Source: Opitutaceae bacterium (lineage in GTDB: Bacteria > Verrucomicrobiota > Verrucomicrobiia > Opitutales > Opitutaceae). From it: a stretch of DNA of 64,000 bases. The stretch spans positions 15,757 to 79,756 of the forward strand of contig PLXS01000030.1 in NCBI GenBank assembly GCA_003151515.1. The letters run 5' to 3'. A program made the position numbers and the translations under genes. Below the pieces are notes generated by a model. It saw only the letters and a list, made by a program, of their open reading frames with translations, did not search any database and was not told where the DNA came from. Of the stretch, positions 16,513 through 25,766 are shown piece by piece (positions within the stretch are counted from its first letter, which is position 1; every line of letters starts with the position of its first letter).

Positions 16513-19500
16513 TTACGGTTGCGAGAGAACCAACGACGACGATCCGGGAGGAAAAGGATGCTGCGTTGTCATCCCCAATGGCCAGCGAACGCGGACTTGG
16601 CGCGGCGGATTTGCGTCCGAATAGCCGAAAAAACAGGCCGAAGTGGATTGGCTGTAGTAGCCGGAACCGGCGTACACTTCGCTGTTCCTGGTCGAGCCAT
16701 CCGTCAGTTCGACGGTGATCCTTGCACCCACCCCAGCAGGATTGCCGGCCGGCCCACGCAGCATGATGCTCACGGATTTGCGGCCGGCAACGCCGTTGTT
16801 CCGAAAGGCGAGCACATCGTCGTTGTTTCTCGAGACGAGAAAGTCCGGCCAGCCGTCGTGATCAAGATCGAGCACGACGAGCGCTTTCGCGTCACGCGGC
16901 GCCACCAAACCGCTCTCGGCGGGAGGCACCGCGGTGAAGTGGCCCTGGCCATCGCCACGCAGCATCTGGCTCAGGCCGCCGTCGAAACGGCCGACGGCGG
17001 GAATGGGCGCGAACGAATTCTGCACCGCGTAGATGCCGGCATTGCCGTCGCCAAAAAAATCTCCGGCGACGATCCCCTGCAGCGGGGCGATCTGGGCGAT
17101 CCGCGGCAGCGGTTCAAAGCGGTAGGTTCCATCGCTTTGGCTGAGGAACACGCCGCTGCGCAGCTCCGTGGCCGCGAAGCGCTGGGCTTTCGCGATCTTA
17201 TCCTCGCCAAAAATATCCCCCACCGTGGCCCGCGCATAATCGTTGTTGAGGGGGAAATGTTTCAAAATGAACGGTAACACGGCGCCAAGATCGCGGCGCG
17301 CGCGCCAGGGATAGATGCGGTCGCCCTCGTAATAGGCTTCGACCAGATTCGAGGAACCGTCGCCGTTGAAGTCACCCGAGTAAATCAGGGCCGGATGCCG
17401 CGCATCCGCGTGGTACTGCGTATTCAAACCCAAATTGCCCACCACGTAATCAGGCCGGCCGTCGCCGTTGAAATCCGCCGCCGCGATCGACGTCCACCAG
17501 CCGGTGCCCGCCGCGGCAAAGCCCGCCCTTTCTGTCCAGTCCTCGAAGCCTGTGCCGCGATTATTATGGAAATATTTCACGTGGCCCCACTCAAGGGTCA
17601 GCAGCAGGTCCGGCCACCCGTCTCCGTCCACATCGCTCCAGAGAGCCGATGTGACCATGCCGACTTCACGCAGCCCGGGAGCCAAAGTGTCGGTGACGTC
17701 TTCAAACGTGCCGCCGTGGTTCTTCAGCAGGGCGCTTTGCGGCGCGAACGGGTACTGCCCGGAGCTGATCCGGCCGCCGATAAACACATCCAACCATCCG
17801 TCCCGATCGAAGTCCGCGGCCGCGACCGCCCCCGCATTGATCGACAATGGCGGCAAGGCGTCCCCGCCGGCAGGTCGCAAGCCGCCCTGGCCATCGCCAA
17901 GGTAGAGACGGGGTTGGTACTCCGACATCCCGGCGGGGAGTGAATTGCCCCCCATGGTGACGAGAACATCGTCGTTGCCGTCGCCATTCGCATCGAAAAC
18001 CAAGATCGGCCCATTATCGACCGGATTGGCGGAAACTCCCGCAAGGGGAGCGACCTCGAAGTTTGCCCCGCCGATGCGGCGGGCGATTGTCGGCAGATCC
18101 TGCGTGGTGCCTCCGATCACAATCGATTCCCGTTCTCCTCCGGCCAGTTTTCCCACCGCCAAGGCCGGACCGCGGCGATTGAAGCGAAACGGCACCAAAC
18201 GCTGCAACGCCGCTTCATCGACGGTCTCCTCCCGCATGCGCACGGCAAGGCCCAGGTCATGGCTCACCTCCTTAAACGACGTGCGGGGCGCTGAAACCTC
18301 CGCCGGCTGGGAAACGGAAGCGGGCGCGGCGGGTCCAGCGGGTTCGGCAATCAGATAACGCTGATCCACCGCCACATTTTCCCAGGCCTGCACGCGGCCA
18401 CTGGGCCAGGTTACAACGAGACGCTCGATCACCGTATCCTCTCCCAGACCGAATTGGAGCATGGGCTCGCTGCACGAAAGGTAGCCCCGTGCCAGGCCCA
18501 GCGTGGACACCTGCACCCCCAGCGCGCTTTCGATTCGAACGGTGGCCCCAATGCCAAAGCGATTCGACGCCGTCCCGCGGAGGTCAAAAATCACCCGATG
18601 TCCCGTTTGGCAATCATTCCTCAGGACCGTGGCGCCGGCGTGGTAGTTGCTATAGACGATATCGAGGTCTCCATCCCCATCCAGGTCGCCGTAGGCGGCG
18701 CCAAAACTCACTCCCCGTTGATCGAGGCCCCAGTCCGTGCTGACGTCTTCAAACTGGAGGTTCCCGAGATTACGCATGGCAATGTGCTTTTCCGACCGGA
18801 TCGGACTCCCCGTCATGATTCGAATGGACTCGGACATGCCTTCGGCGCTCATCTGACGTTTCACGACGTCAACGCTAGGATCGTACGGAAATCCATTTGT
18901 GACGTGCAGGTCGAGGCGACCATCATTGTCCAAATCCACCAGACGGATCGACCAAGTCCAATCGGTGGCGGCGACTCCCGCCAGGAACGCCGCTTCCTGA
19001 AAATAACCCGTTCCCGTATTGATCAGCAGGGCATTTCGAGGAATCTTCGCCACTGTTGTGGCGCCATCCGGCCGTTCGTCGAGGCGCGCCCTGGCATCGG
19101 CCATCATACGCTGGTCCTTCTCATGGGTGGCGGAGGCCATGTCGGCGACGATGAAATCGATCAGCCCGTCGTTGTTCACGTCACCGTAATCCGAGCCCAT
19201 GGAGGAGAAAGCCGTGTGCGGCAACACGCTTCCGGAAACGTCGGTAAACGTTCCATCCCGGTTGTTATGGAAAAGGGAGTCCGGCACGCCGTAGTCGTAG
19301 CCAGCGTAAAGATCCGGCCAACCGTCGTTATCATAGTCCCACCAGGTTGCAGAATGACTGCGGGTGCGCAGAACGATGCCCGCCTTGTCGGTGACGTTCA
19401 GAAACGTCCCATCGCCCTGATTACGGAACATATACCCTCGCCGCCCGCCACTGTCGCTTTCGTTGGCCAGCATGTTCGTGGCGATGTACACATCGAGCAG

Positions 19501-20142
19501 CCCGTCGCGGTCGTAGTCGCTGAACGCCGCCATCACCGAGGAATCGACCACGTCCAGGCCGTAGGCATGGGCCATCTCCTTGAAGGTGCCGTCGCCCTGG
19601 TTGATATAGAGCAGGTTCGGAGCATTATAGCGACAGACGTAGATATCCAGGAGGCCGTCGTTATTCACATCGGCAAAGGTGGCGCCAAACTTCCAAATCT
19701 TCGCCGCGTCACCCTTGTCCCCGACGCCGGCCTTGTCCGTCACGTCCTCGAACTTGAAGTTGCCGAGATTGCGGAAAAGGCGGCATGATTCCGTTTTGCT
19801 GACCACGAAAATATCCGGCCTTCCGTCGTTGTCGAAATCCCCGATCGCAACGCCCGTCCCGATGGAGCCGCCGTTGTATTGTTGGAACAGGGCGCCCTTC
19901 ATCTGTGGATCGGCGTACTGGTTTTCCGTCCGCACGCCAGTGGCTTCGGGTGGAAGCGGGGTGAACATGGTCTTTCCGGGCGGACCGGAGCGCGGATTCA
20001 ACTTGCGCCCCACCAAAGGCGCGGTCTCAAATGGGACCGGTTTTGTCTGGGGAGTTTCCTGGGCCGCGACCCGAAGCCAGCCGCGCAGGCCGAAGCCCAC
20101 GGCGGCGGCAGAGGACCGCACGATCATTTCCCGACGATTCAT
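16513..20142 (-). CDS. Large exported FG-GAP/VCBS repeat protein with UnbV/ASPIC domain (CRTAC1-like)
   Basis: 1209 residues. MNRREMIVRSSAAAVGFGLRG has the twin-arginine look (NRREMI), so Tat export is likely. The protein has many beta-propeller FG-GAP/VCBS blades of the form GDFDNDGRPDIFV or DVNNDGLLDIYV in two sets: about residues 60-510 and 690-1120. Between them lies a UnbV/ASPIC domain (about 520-590; RFGIGATVRIES ... VTWPSGRVQ). Such blades bind Ca2+ through the DxDxDG loops and mediate carbohydrate or protein binding at the cell surface. GGAAG lies about 10 nt before the ATG. It follows the GT-C membrane protein by 45 bp, so the two are probably one operon. The last part (1120-1209) again resembles an ASPIC segment (VSIMLRGPAGNPAGVGARI). 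The exact role is unknown. Confidence 0.85.
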   Translation of the reverse strand: MNRREMIVRSSAAAVGFGLRGWLRVAAQETPQTKPVPFETAPLVGRKLNPRSGPPGKTMFTPLPPEATGVRTENQYADPQMKGALFQQYNGGSIGTGVAIGDFDNDGRPDIFVVSKTESCRLFRNLGNFKFEDVTDKAGVGDKGDAAKIWKFGATFADVNNDGLLDIYVCRYNAPNLLYINQGDGTFKEMAHAYGLDVVDSSVMAAFSDYDRDGLLDVYIATNMLANESDSGGRRGYMFRNQGDGTFLNVTDKAGIVLRTRSHSATWWDYDNDGWPDLYAGYDYGVPDSLFHNNRDGTFTDVSGSVLPHTAFSSMGSDYGDVNNDGLIDFIVADMASATHEKDQRMMADARARLDERPDGATTVAKIPRNALLINTGTGYFQEAAFLAGVAATDWTWSIRLVDLDNDGRLDLHVTNGFPYDPSVDVVKRQMSAEGMSESIRIMTGSPIRSEKHIAMRNLGNLQFEDVSTDWGLDQRGVSFGAAYGDLDGDGDLDIVYSNYHAGATVLRNDCQTGHRVIFDLRGTASNRFGIGATVRIESALGVQVSTLGLARGYLSCSEPMLQFGLGEDTVIERLVVTWPSGRVQAWENVAVDQRYLIAEPAGPAAPASVSQPAEVSAPRTSFKEVSHDLGLAVRMREETVDEAALQRLVPFRFNRRGPALAVGKLAGGERESIVIGGTTQDLPTIARRIGGANFEVAPLAGVSANPVDNGPILVFDANGDGNDDVLVTMGGNSLPAGMSEYQPRLYLGDGQGGLRPAGGDALPPLSINAGAVAAADFDRDGWLDVFIGGRISSGQYPFAPQSALLKNHGGTFEDVTDTLAPGLREVGMVTSALWSDVDGDGWPDLLLTLEWGHVKYFHNNRGTGFEDWTERAGFAAAGTGWWTSIAAADFNGDGRPDYVVGNLGLNTQYHADARHPALIYSGDFNGDGSSNLVEAYYEGDRIYPWRARRDLGAVLPFILKHFPLNNDYARATVGDIFGEDKIAKAQRFAATELRSGVFLSQSDGTYRFEPLPRIAQIAPLQGIVAGDFFGDGNAGIYAVQNSFAPIPAVGRFDGGLSQMLRGDGQGHFTAVPPAESGLVAPRDAKALVVLDLDHDGWPDFLVSRNNDDVLAFRNNGVAGRKSVSIMLRGPAGNPAGVGARITVELTDGSTRNSEVYAGSGYYSQSTSACFFGYSDANPPRQVRVRWPLGMTTQHPFPPGSSSLVLSQP

Positions 20143-20187
20143 GGGCTGTTTTCTTCCGCGCTGCCTGTCGGCTTCATGTCATACCCC

Positions 20188-22635
20188 CTACTGCAATCGA
20201 AAGCGCAAGGTCGGGGGCATAAGGCTGAGCGCGAGGGCGTGTTCCGCCGGCGGCATGGTCACTCCCAATCCGCGACACAAAACCAGCAGCCGGTAAACGG
20301 ACCCCGGTGACAGTGAACGGATGCGGTCATCATCGATGGCATTGATACACAGCGCCAATTGTTTCTTGGCGAGCACCGTGACTTTGGCTCGGGCCAAAAC
20401 CACCGCGAGATCGACGCGGCGGTTCCATGAAATCAAGGGCTGAACTCTCAGCGCCAGGCGTGACTGCAGCACCTTCAGGTCCTTGGCCAATTCGGCATCA
20501 TCGTGGATGGCGGCTGCCACCTGGGCACGGGCGACCCAGGCGCCGAAATCGGTGGAGAATCGGGTCAGCCCCTCGGCCGCCGACCGGGCCCGACCCAAAT
20601 CCCCTATTTCGGCAAAATACAGCGCGATATTGCCCAGGGTGGTCGCGTCATCCTGTTCATCGACAACCTCTAAAACCGTCACGGACTGGTCCTCGAAACC
20701 CGGGATGGAAGGCAACGGGTAGGCCAGGGGACGCAGCCAGCGTGGAAGAGTCGTGAATTTCAGTTTATCGATGAAGGTTCCTTCGATTTGACCGAAGGCA
20801 GCGCGGTCAAAGTCATTGAAGAACGTGTCCCAAGACAGCAGGACGATGTGCGTGATGTTGCGGCGATTCACCATTTCCTTCGCCTCTTCGACGTTCCGGA
20901 CGCTCATGATGCGAATGGCGGCATCTATGCCGTCTTTGTTTTCATCGCTCACCGAGCCGAGGCCACGGAACGCTCCATAATAACAAAGGGCAGTGGATGC
21001 GCTGGGGGGCGAAAGCACGATCACGGTCCCCGGATCGGAATGCTGGCTGATCCAACCCGCAAGATCGCGCAAAATCAGGTCCTGAACCTCTGTTCGGCTA
21101 AGGACATCGCCCTGGCTTGGCCGGTCCCAACCCAAAACGTAAATCAACCCGGGAGCGAGCAAAACGACGACGACGCTGATCCAGCCAAGGCGTGCCTTGG
21201 GGCCAATCGCCTGGGAGGAAATCCCCGGCGCCACCGCGGCCAGGGTAACCAGCAGCAATGCATCGAAGGTTTGCCACCAGGTGAGCTTAACGCAGGCGAG
21301 GGATAGCGCCACCATCACCGGTCCCAGCGTGATCGCAACTGCCGCCCGGGTCGGCTTCGCGATCTGGCGATTCTTCAGAACCCAGATGGCCGGAAGCAGC
21401 GCGCCCAGCGGCGCCAGCGTCAGCCACAGCCAGATCGATGGTCCCTGGATTCCTATCCATGCCGCCAGGTTTGGCGCCACGATCCCGCCGCGGAGCCGAG
21501 TCAGATGCGAGCCTAGGCTGTCGAGAACGAAAAGATCGACGCCGTGACGGATCAGGAGCGCGGCGGGCACGGCGATCACGACCGCGATGGACAACGAAAC
21601 CAGGACGAGATTCTTGGGGGACCGGGAGAAGGTCCGGTTTTGAAGCCAAGCGCTTGCCTGGACCAGCAGCTCTCCCGCGCCGAGCCACGCCAGACCCTGG
21701 AGCGGGTGGACAAACGACAGTTCCCACGTCCAGAGTTCGGAAGGCGAGTATTCGACCAGTGAGGCCAGCATCGTGGTCGCGGCTCCCGCGCAGGCCCAAG
21801 CGCGCCAAGGAAGCAGAGGTGTCGGCCCGTTTGCCGGCGTATTGCCGCGCGGAGCGAGGAGTGGGACGAGGAGACCGCCGCCGGCAATTCCCCACAGGAC
21901 CGGAAGCTGCACGGAAACTTTGACCCACAATCCCAATCCGCCCGCGATGCCGGCAAGAATGAACCAACGTCGCCTGGCTTCCTCGTTTTCGGGCGCTGCC
22001 GCGGCAGCGCAGGAAAGAAGCAGCACGCTCGCCATCGCGAGAGCCTGAGCGAGACCTCGGTCATCAGGCGCGCCCGGCCAAAACCCCGTGATGAAGGGAA
22101 AAAGAGAGACCAGGCCGACGGATACGAGAGAGGCAGAAAGCGAACCAAAACACTTCGCGGCGAGAATCGCCGATCCCAATATGATAATTCCCCATAAAAG
22201 CGGATCGGCCAAGAGAGCTGCCTTTTCGACCAGCGTCGAGGGGGGCGCTCCTGTAGCTAAATGCTCACACCAGGCGAGGAAACCCAACCACCATCGATAA
22301 GGTGAGGGTGTAAGCACGGTCCGGCCGAAAGGCGCATTTTCATAATCGATGTGGCGCACTCTGGCTTCGCCGCGATTCAGCATGCGCTGGGTTTGCGCGA
22401 GCCAGTGGTAACTCGCGTCGAGTTGATCGGGTATGGGCAGCGAATTGTTGGGCGTCAGCTCTGCATCGCCTGGAGCGGAACCGGTGACGCCCCCGGTGTG
22501 ATTCTCAGCGGGGGCTCCGATGGTTGAGAGGTAATCGAGGCGATTGATTCGGGCGGCGGTGTTCCAAATGAGAATGGCGCCGGCCCCCAGCAGGAATGCA
22601 ATCCAGACCGAGGAGAAATGCCGTCGCGATTTCAT
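20188..22635 (-). CDS. Multi-span GT-C-like membrane protein (STT3-type architecture)
   Basis: 815 residues. An N-terminal helix is followed by a periplasmic loop with LDASYHWLAQTQRMLNRGEARVRHIDYENAPFG, placed like the first acidic loop of STT3-type GT-C glycosyltransferases. Roughly ten membrane helices follow, with a second acidic loop WPGAPDDRGLAQALAMAS. The soluble C-terminal part (about 520-815) carries a flavodoxin-like segment (GTVIVLSPPSASTALCYYG) and a TPR-like helical tail. Function as a glycan transferase is inference; no donor or acceptor is known. No clear ribosome site precedes the ATG at 22635. A disrupted paralog lies head to head at 22824-24431. The shared operon with the UnbV protein suggests they act together at the cell envelope. 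Confidence 0.65.
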   Translation of the reverse strand: MKSRRHFSSVWIAFLLGAGAILIWNTAARINRLDYLSTIGAPAENHTGGVTGSAPGDAELTPNNSLPIPDQLDASYHWLAQTQRMLNRGEARVRHIDYENAPFGRTVLTPSPYRWWLGFLAWCEHLATGAPPSTLVEKAALLADPLLWGIIILGSAILAAKCFGSLSASLVSVGLVSLFPFITGFWPGAPDDRGLAQALAMASVLLLSCAAAAAPENEEARRRWFILAGIAGGLGLWVKVSVQLPVLWGIAGGGLLVPLLAPRGNTPANGPTPLLPWRAWACAGAATTMLASLVEYSPSELWTWELSFVHPLQGLAWLGAGELLVQASAWLQNRTFSRSPKNLVLVSLSIAVVIAVPAALLIRHGVDLFVLDSLGSHLTRLRGGIVAPNLAAWIGIQGPSIWLWLTLAPLGALLPAIWVLKNRQIAKPTRAAVAITLGPVMVALSLACVKLTWWQTFDALLLVTLAAVAPGISSQAIGPKARLGWISVVVVLLAPGLIYVLGWDRPSQGDVLSRTEVQDLILRDLAGWISQHSDPGTVIVLSPPSASTALCYYGAFRGLGSVSDENKDGIDAAIRIMSVRNVEEAKEMVNRRNITHIVLLSWDTFFNDFDRAAFGQIEGTFIDKLKFTTLPRWLRPLAYPLPSIPGFEDQSVTVLEVVDEQDDATTLGNIALYFAEIGDLGRARSAAEGLTRFSTDFGAWVARAQVAAAIHDDAELAKDLKVLQSRLALRVQPLISWNRRVDLAVVLARAKVTVLAKKQLALCINAIDDDRIRSLSPGSVYRLLVLCRGLGVTMPPAEHALALSLMPPTLRFRLQ

Positions 22636-22693
22636 TGGGATTGCGGGTTGCCCAAAACAGGCGCATCCAAGGTCGTCGGCAAGCTCTTCCTAG

Positions 22694-22823
22694 CATCCGG
22701 GCTATGCGGACGCGTCTCAGGTCAGCAAGCCACGGCGGATCTGGTGAAGCGTATTCAAGACAGCTCCGCGTGGGACAGCACTCTGATCATCATCACCTAT
22801 GACGAAAACGGCGGGCGCTGGGA
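22694..22823 (+). pseudogene. Fragment of a phosphoesterase (phospholipase C / AcpA type)
   Basis: A short conceptual translation shows HPGYAD (22694-22711), then after a one-base frame change SGQQATADLVKRIQDSSAWD, then STLIIITYDENGGRW (ending 22821). This matches the YDExGG metal site region of the phosphoesterase family (PF04185). Only about 42 residues of an approximately 400-residue family remain. It has no start, no downstream DHV motif, and runs straight into another gene remnant. It also occupies the promoter side of the GT-C gene at 22635. Confidence 0.65.
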
Positions 22824-24431
22824 GCGAAGGCGTGGAGAGCCTGGGGTATTGGAGGGGGGGCGGCAGTCTTGGGCTTCTATCTGATCGAGTCTTTTCCTAA
22901 TGGAATGGCCGGCTGGGAGCTCCGAACCATACATCCACTCTACGGTGTGGCGTGGCTGGGCTTGGGTTTGGCCCTTTCGCTGGTAGCAGAAGCGACCCAA
23001 CGCGGAATCCGAGCCTGGACGCTTCGCAGCTGGGGCCTAGGGGCGTTCTCGCTCGTGGCTGTTGCGGCGTTGCCCGTCGCGATGTGGAAGCTCGATAGCA
23101 AGGGTTTCCTCGCTCCGGAATTCGCTTTCTTGAGGTTGGCGAAGCTACCCGGCAGTGACGTGAGCGCCAGCGTTCTCGCCTGGATGATACACGACGGAAT
23201 CACGGCAAAGATTTGCGCCACCCTCCTTCCAGCACTTCTGGTCCTGCCGGCTGGATGGCTGATCATGCGGAGGTCGACGACGCCTTGGGGGCGTGCGTCC
23301 GTCGCCATCGCCCTGGGTCCGGTGCTGGTTGCCGTCGGGCAGGCCACGTGGCGTGTCGGCGAATGGAGCGCCGCCGACGCATTGTTGCTCGGGTTGCTGG
23401 TTGCGACCACCAGTCACTCGTCGCCAGGCCGAGTCGTCGATTATGCTTGGTCCGCAACCGTGGCTGTCGTGCTCGCTCTCGGGATAAGTCAACTTCTGCC
23501 TTCAGCGCAAATGGGCACTTTGACCAACGCCGAGTTGCTCGACTTGGTAGAGCGCGACCTGGCCCAATGGATGGCTTAACATGCGCCTTCTGAGCAGGCA
23601 GTCGTGCTCGCCCCGCCCAGCGAGACGATGACCCTTTATTATTGAAACTTGCGGGGGCTTGGCACGCCCGCTTGGGAAAACCTCGCAGGAATCCAGGCCG
23701 CCATCCGCATCGTCAGCGCCTCCAACCTGGACGAAGCCAAGGGATTGATCGACCGTCGCGGCGTCAGGTTCATAGTGATCCCTTCCTGGGATTCCTATCT
23801 GGACGAATATGCCCGGAACGGAATGGGGCAATTGGAGGGTACCTTTATTGCCCGGCTGCACGTTTGGAACATGACCCGTTGGCTGCGGCCGATCGCGTAT
23901 CACCTGCCGGCCGGGGCCGGCTTGGACGGCCAGTCCGTCACAATCTTCGAGGTTGTCGATGACCAGGACGAAGCACTGGCGCTTTGCCGCTTGGCCCAAT
24001 ATTTCGTGGAAATGAACCGGATGGATCTGGCGGAAGGCGCCGCCCGGGGGCTGCGGCGTTATCCGTCGGATCTTGATTCCTGGATAGCCCGTGCCGAGGT
24101 TGCCACTGCGACTGGCAATGAGGAGGCAGCAGCCGGCGCCTTGAAGCTGATCATACCCAGAATCAAGAGCGGCGCCTATCCTCGCCTGCCGCTGGACCGA
24201 CGGGTGGGGCTCGCGGTTCTGTTGGCGCGCAACAGGCAGACGGACCTTGCACGCGAGCAAACACGCGCCTGCGTCGATCAATTGAACGAGACCGCATTAC
24301 GGTCGCTCTCAACCGGCTCCCTCTATCGCCTCCTGGTGCTGATCAGGGGTTTCGGCTTAAGGATCGACCAGCCACCAATGCTCGATCTCGCCAGGAATCT
24401 TCGTCCCCGGGATTTGCGCGGTCGATTCTGA
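22824..24431 (+). pseudogene. Decayed paralog of the GT-C membrane protein
   Basis: The frame aligns without gaps to the C-terminal ~530 residues of the intact protein at 20188-22635. Examples are WRAWGIGGGAA against WRAWACAGAA, and SLSTGSLYRLLVLIRGFG against SLSPGSVYRLLVLCRGLG. The N-terminal ~285 residues are gone. Two in-frame stops interrupt it: TAA at 23577-23579 (after ERDLAQWMA, where the paralog continues) and TGA at 23643-23645 (YY-stop-NLRGLG, where the paralog reads YYGAFRGLG; a GGA to TGA change is likely). The upstream join to the phosphoesterase scrap lies at about 22822. The reading frame is otherwise intact, so inactivation looks recent. Confidence 0.85.
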
Positions 24432-24461
24432 GGACGGCCACAGCGACCGTGCACACGCGAC

Positions 24462-25547
24462 CTAAACCTCGCAGCCGGTCTTGACTCCCATCGGCGGCCG
24501 CAATGTCCCGCCGTCGTGCCAGTGTCCGTGAACTTGAAGGGTACGGGGAAGCTGGGGAATCCCGCGTTCCCCGGCCTGCAGTTTCGAAAACAACATGTCG
24601 ACCGCGGCGCGGCCAATCTCCTCAGAATGCTGCTTAACCCCGGACCAATCCGAATGAATCCGGGTCACGTCGAGCGAGACAAGGCCGACATCCTTCGGAA
24701 CATGCTTGCCGCTGCCCGCCAGCCAGGCATCCATGATGTTGGGTTCGTTGCGGAATGTTGAGAGAGTCAGAACGCAGTCGACTTTGTGCTTGTCGACCCA
24801 GCTCAAGAATAGGTCGGCGTTCATCTGCGTTGGCAGGAGCGGCGGGATCTGGGCCAACAAAGGCATTGTCACTGAAAGTCCTGCGTAACCGAGGGACCAC
24901 CGAGCATCGGTTATATTGTCCTGATACTTTTCAATCGCGAGGCCGATGCGGCGGTAGCCGCATTGCGTGATCCTCCTGGCGGCCATTGTCACGGCCTCCG
25001 AATGGTCGCTCAAGACGCAATCGAGACGTGGCGATGCGATTTGGTGGCCCACTTGAACAATTGCAAAATCGTTCCATGGAAACGAGATCGCGTGCGGCTC
25101 CGTCGGAAATGCCGCCAGGAGAGCGCCGGTAATCCCGCGGGCCGCGAGAATCCCGCCGAGCCGCTGTCCCGTCATCCCACTCGAACAAAGTGTGAACTCT
25201 GTGATTCCGTATCCGAATGATTCGGCGCGTTCGCGCGCCGCCTCCCAATTGCTTTGGAGAGTGGGAGTTGCCCGCCATTCATGAGAGTCGGCGACCGGTG
25301 TCACGAATGCGATTGTCCCAAGATGATTCTGTGCGTCGCCGCGGCGGGTGGCTCGCATAACCTGACTCACCAGCGCATTGTGCTTGTAACCAACGGCCGT
25401 CGCAGCAGCGCAGACCCGCAGCTGCGTTGAATTCGCCATCTTCGCAGCGCCGCTCAGGCAGCGCGATGCAGTGGAAATGGAAACTCCAGCCTTTCTTGCA
25501 ACAGCTTGGAGTGTGGACGCCGTGCGGGGTGGCACAACGGTGTTCAT
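24462..25547 (-). CDS. LacI-family transcriptional regulator
   Basis: 361 residues. An N-terminal LacI helix-turn-helix (about residues 11-35; LQAVARKAGVSISTASRCLSG) with the hinge helix is followed by a periplasmic-binding-protein-like effector domain (GTIAFVTPV ..., DVGLVSLDV). The effector is probably a sugar. It stands beside, and facing the same way as, the GT-C, UnbV and alpha-glucan genes and is the only regulator in that region, so it is the best candidate to control the receptor operon; that link is inference. Upstream, 25548-25766 holds no gene. A partial dyad TGTA-TGCATG-TACA lies near 25700 in that gap. Confidence 0.88.
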   Translation of the reverse strand: MNTVVPPRTASTLQAVARKAGVSISTASRCLSGAAKMANSTQLRVCAAATAVGYKHNALVSQVMRATRRGDAQNHLGTIAFVTPVADSHEWRATPTLQSNWEAARERAESFGYGITEFTLCSSGMTGQRLGGILAARGITGALLAAFPTEPHAISFPWNDFAIVQVGHQIASPRLDCVLSDHSEAVTMAARRITQCGYRRIGLAIEKYQDNITDARWSLGYAGLSVTMPLLAQIPPLLPTQMNADLFLSWVDKHKVDCVLTLSTFRNEPNIMDAWLAGSGKHVPKDVGLVSLDVTRIHSDWSGVKQHSEEIGRAAVDMLFSKLQAGERGIPQLPRTLQVHGHWHDGGTLRPPMGVKTGCEV

Positions 25548-25766
25548 GTATCTTAGGGTTCCTGATGCGACTGGAACTCGCAGTCAAGTGATCTACGGCG
25601 GATTGCCTTCAAGTGGCGGCTCCAATCGGTCATCTCCCGAAAGAGTCAAAAGCACGAGTTATATTGTCGGATAGTCTCCGTCATCGTACACTTCGTTTGT
25701 ATGCATGTACACTTACGGTGTCGTTCCTTATACTTTCCTTTGTAAGAAAACAACGCCGCGAAATCC

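Noticed and set aside
18454-19788. A 444-codon plus-strand open frame
   Set aside because: It is the complement of the UnbV/FG-GAP gene and is rich in His, Val and Arg with no family resemblance.
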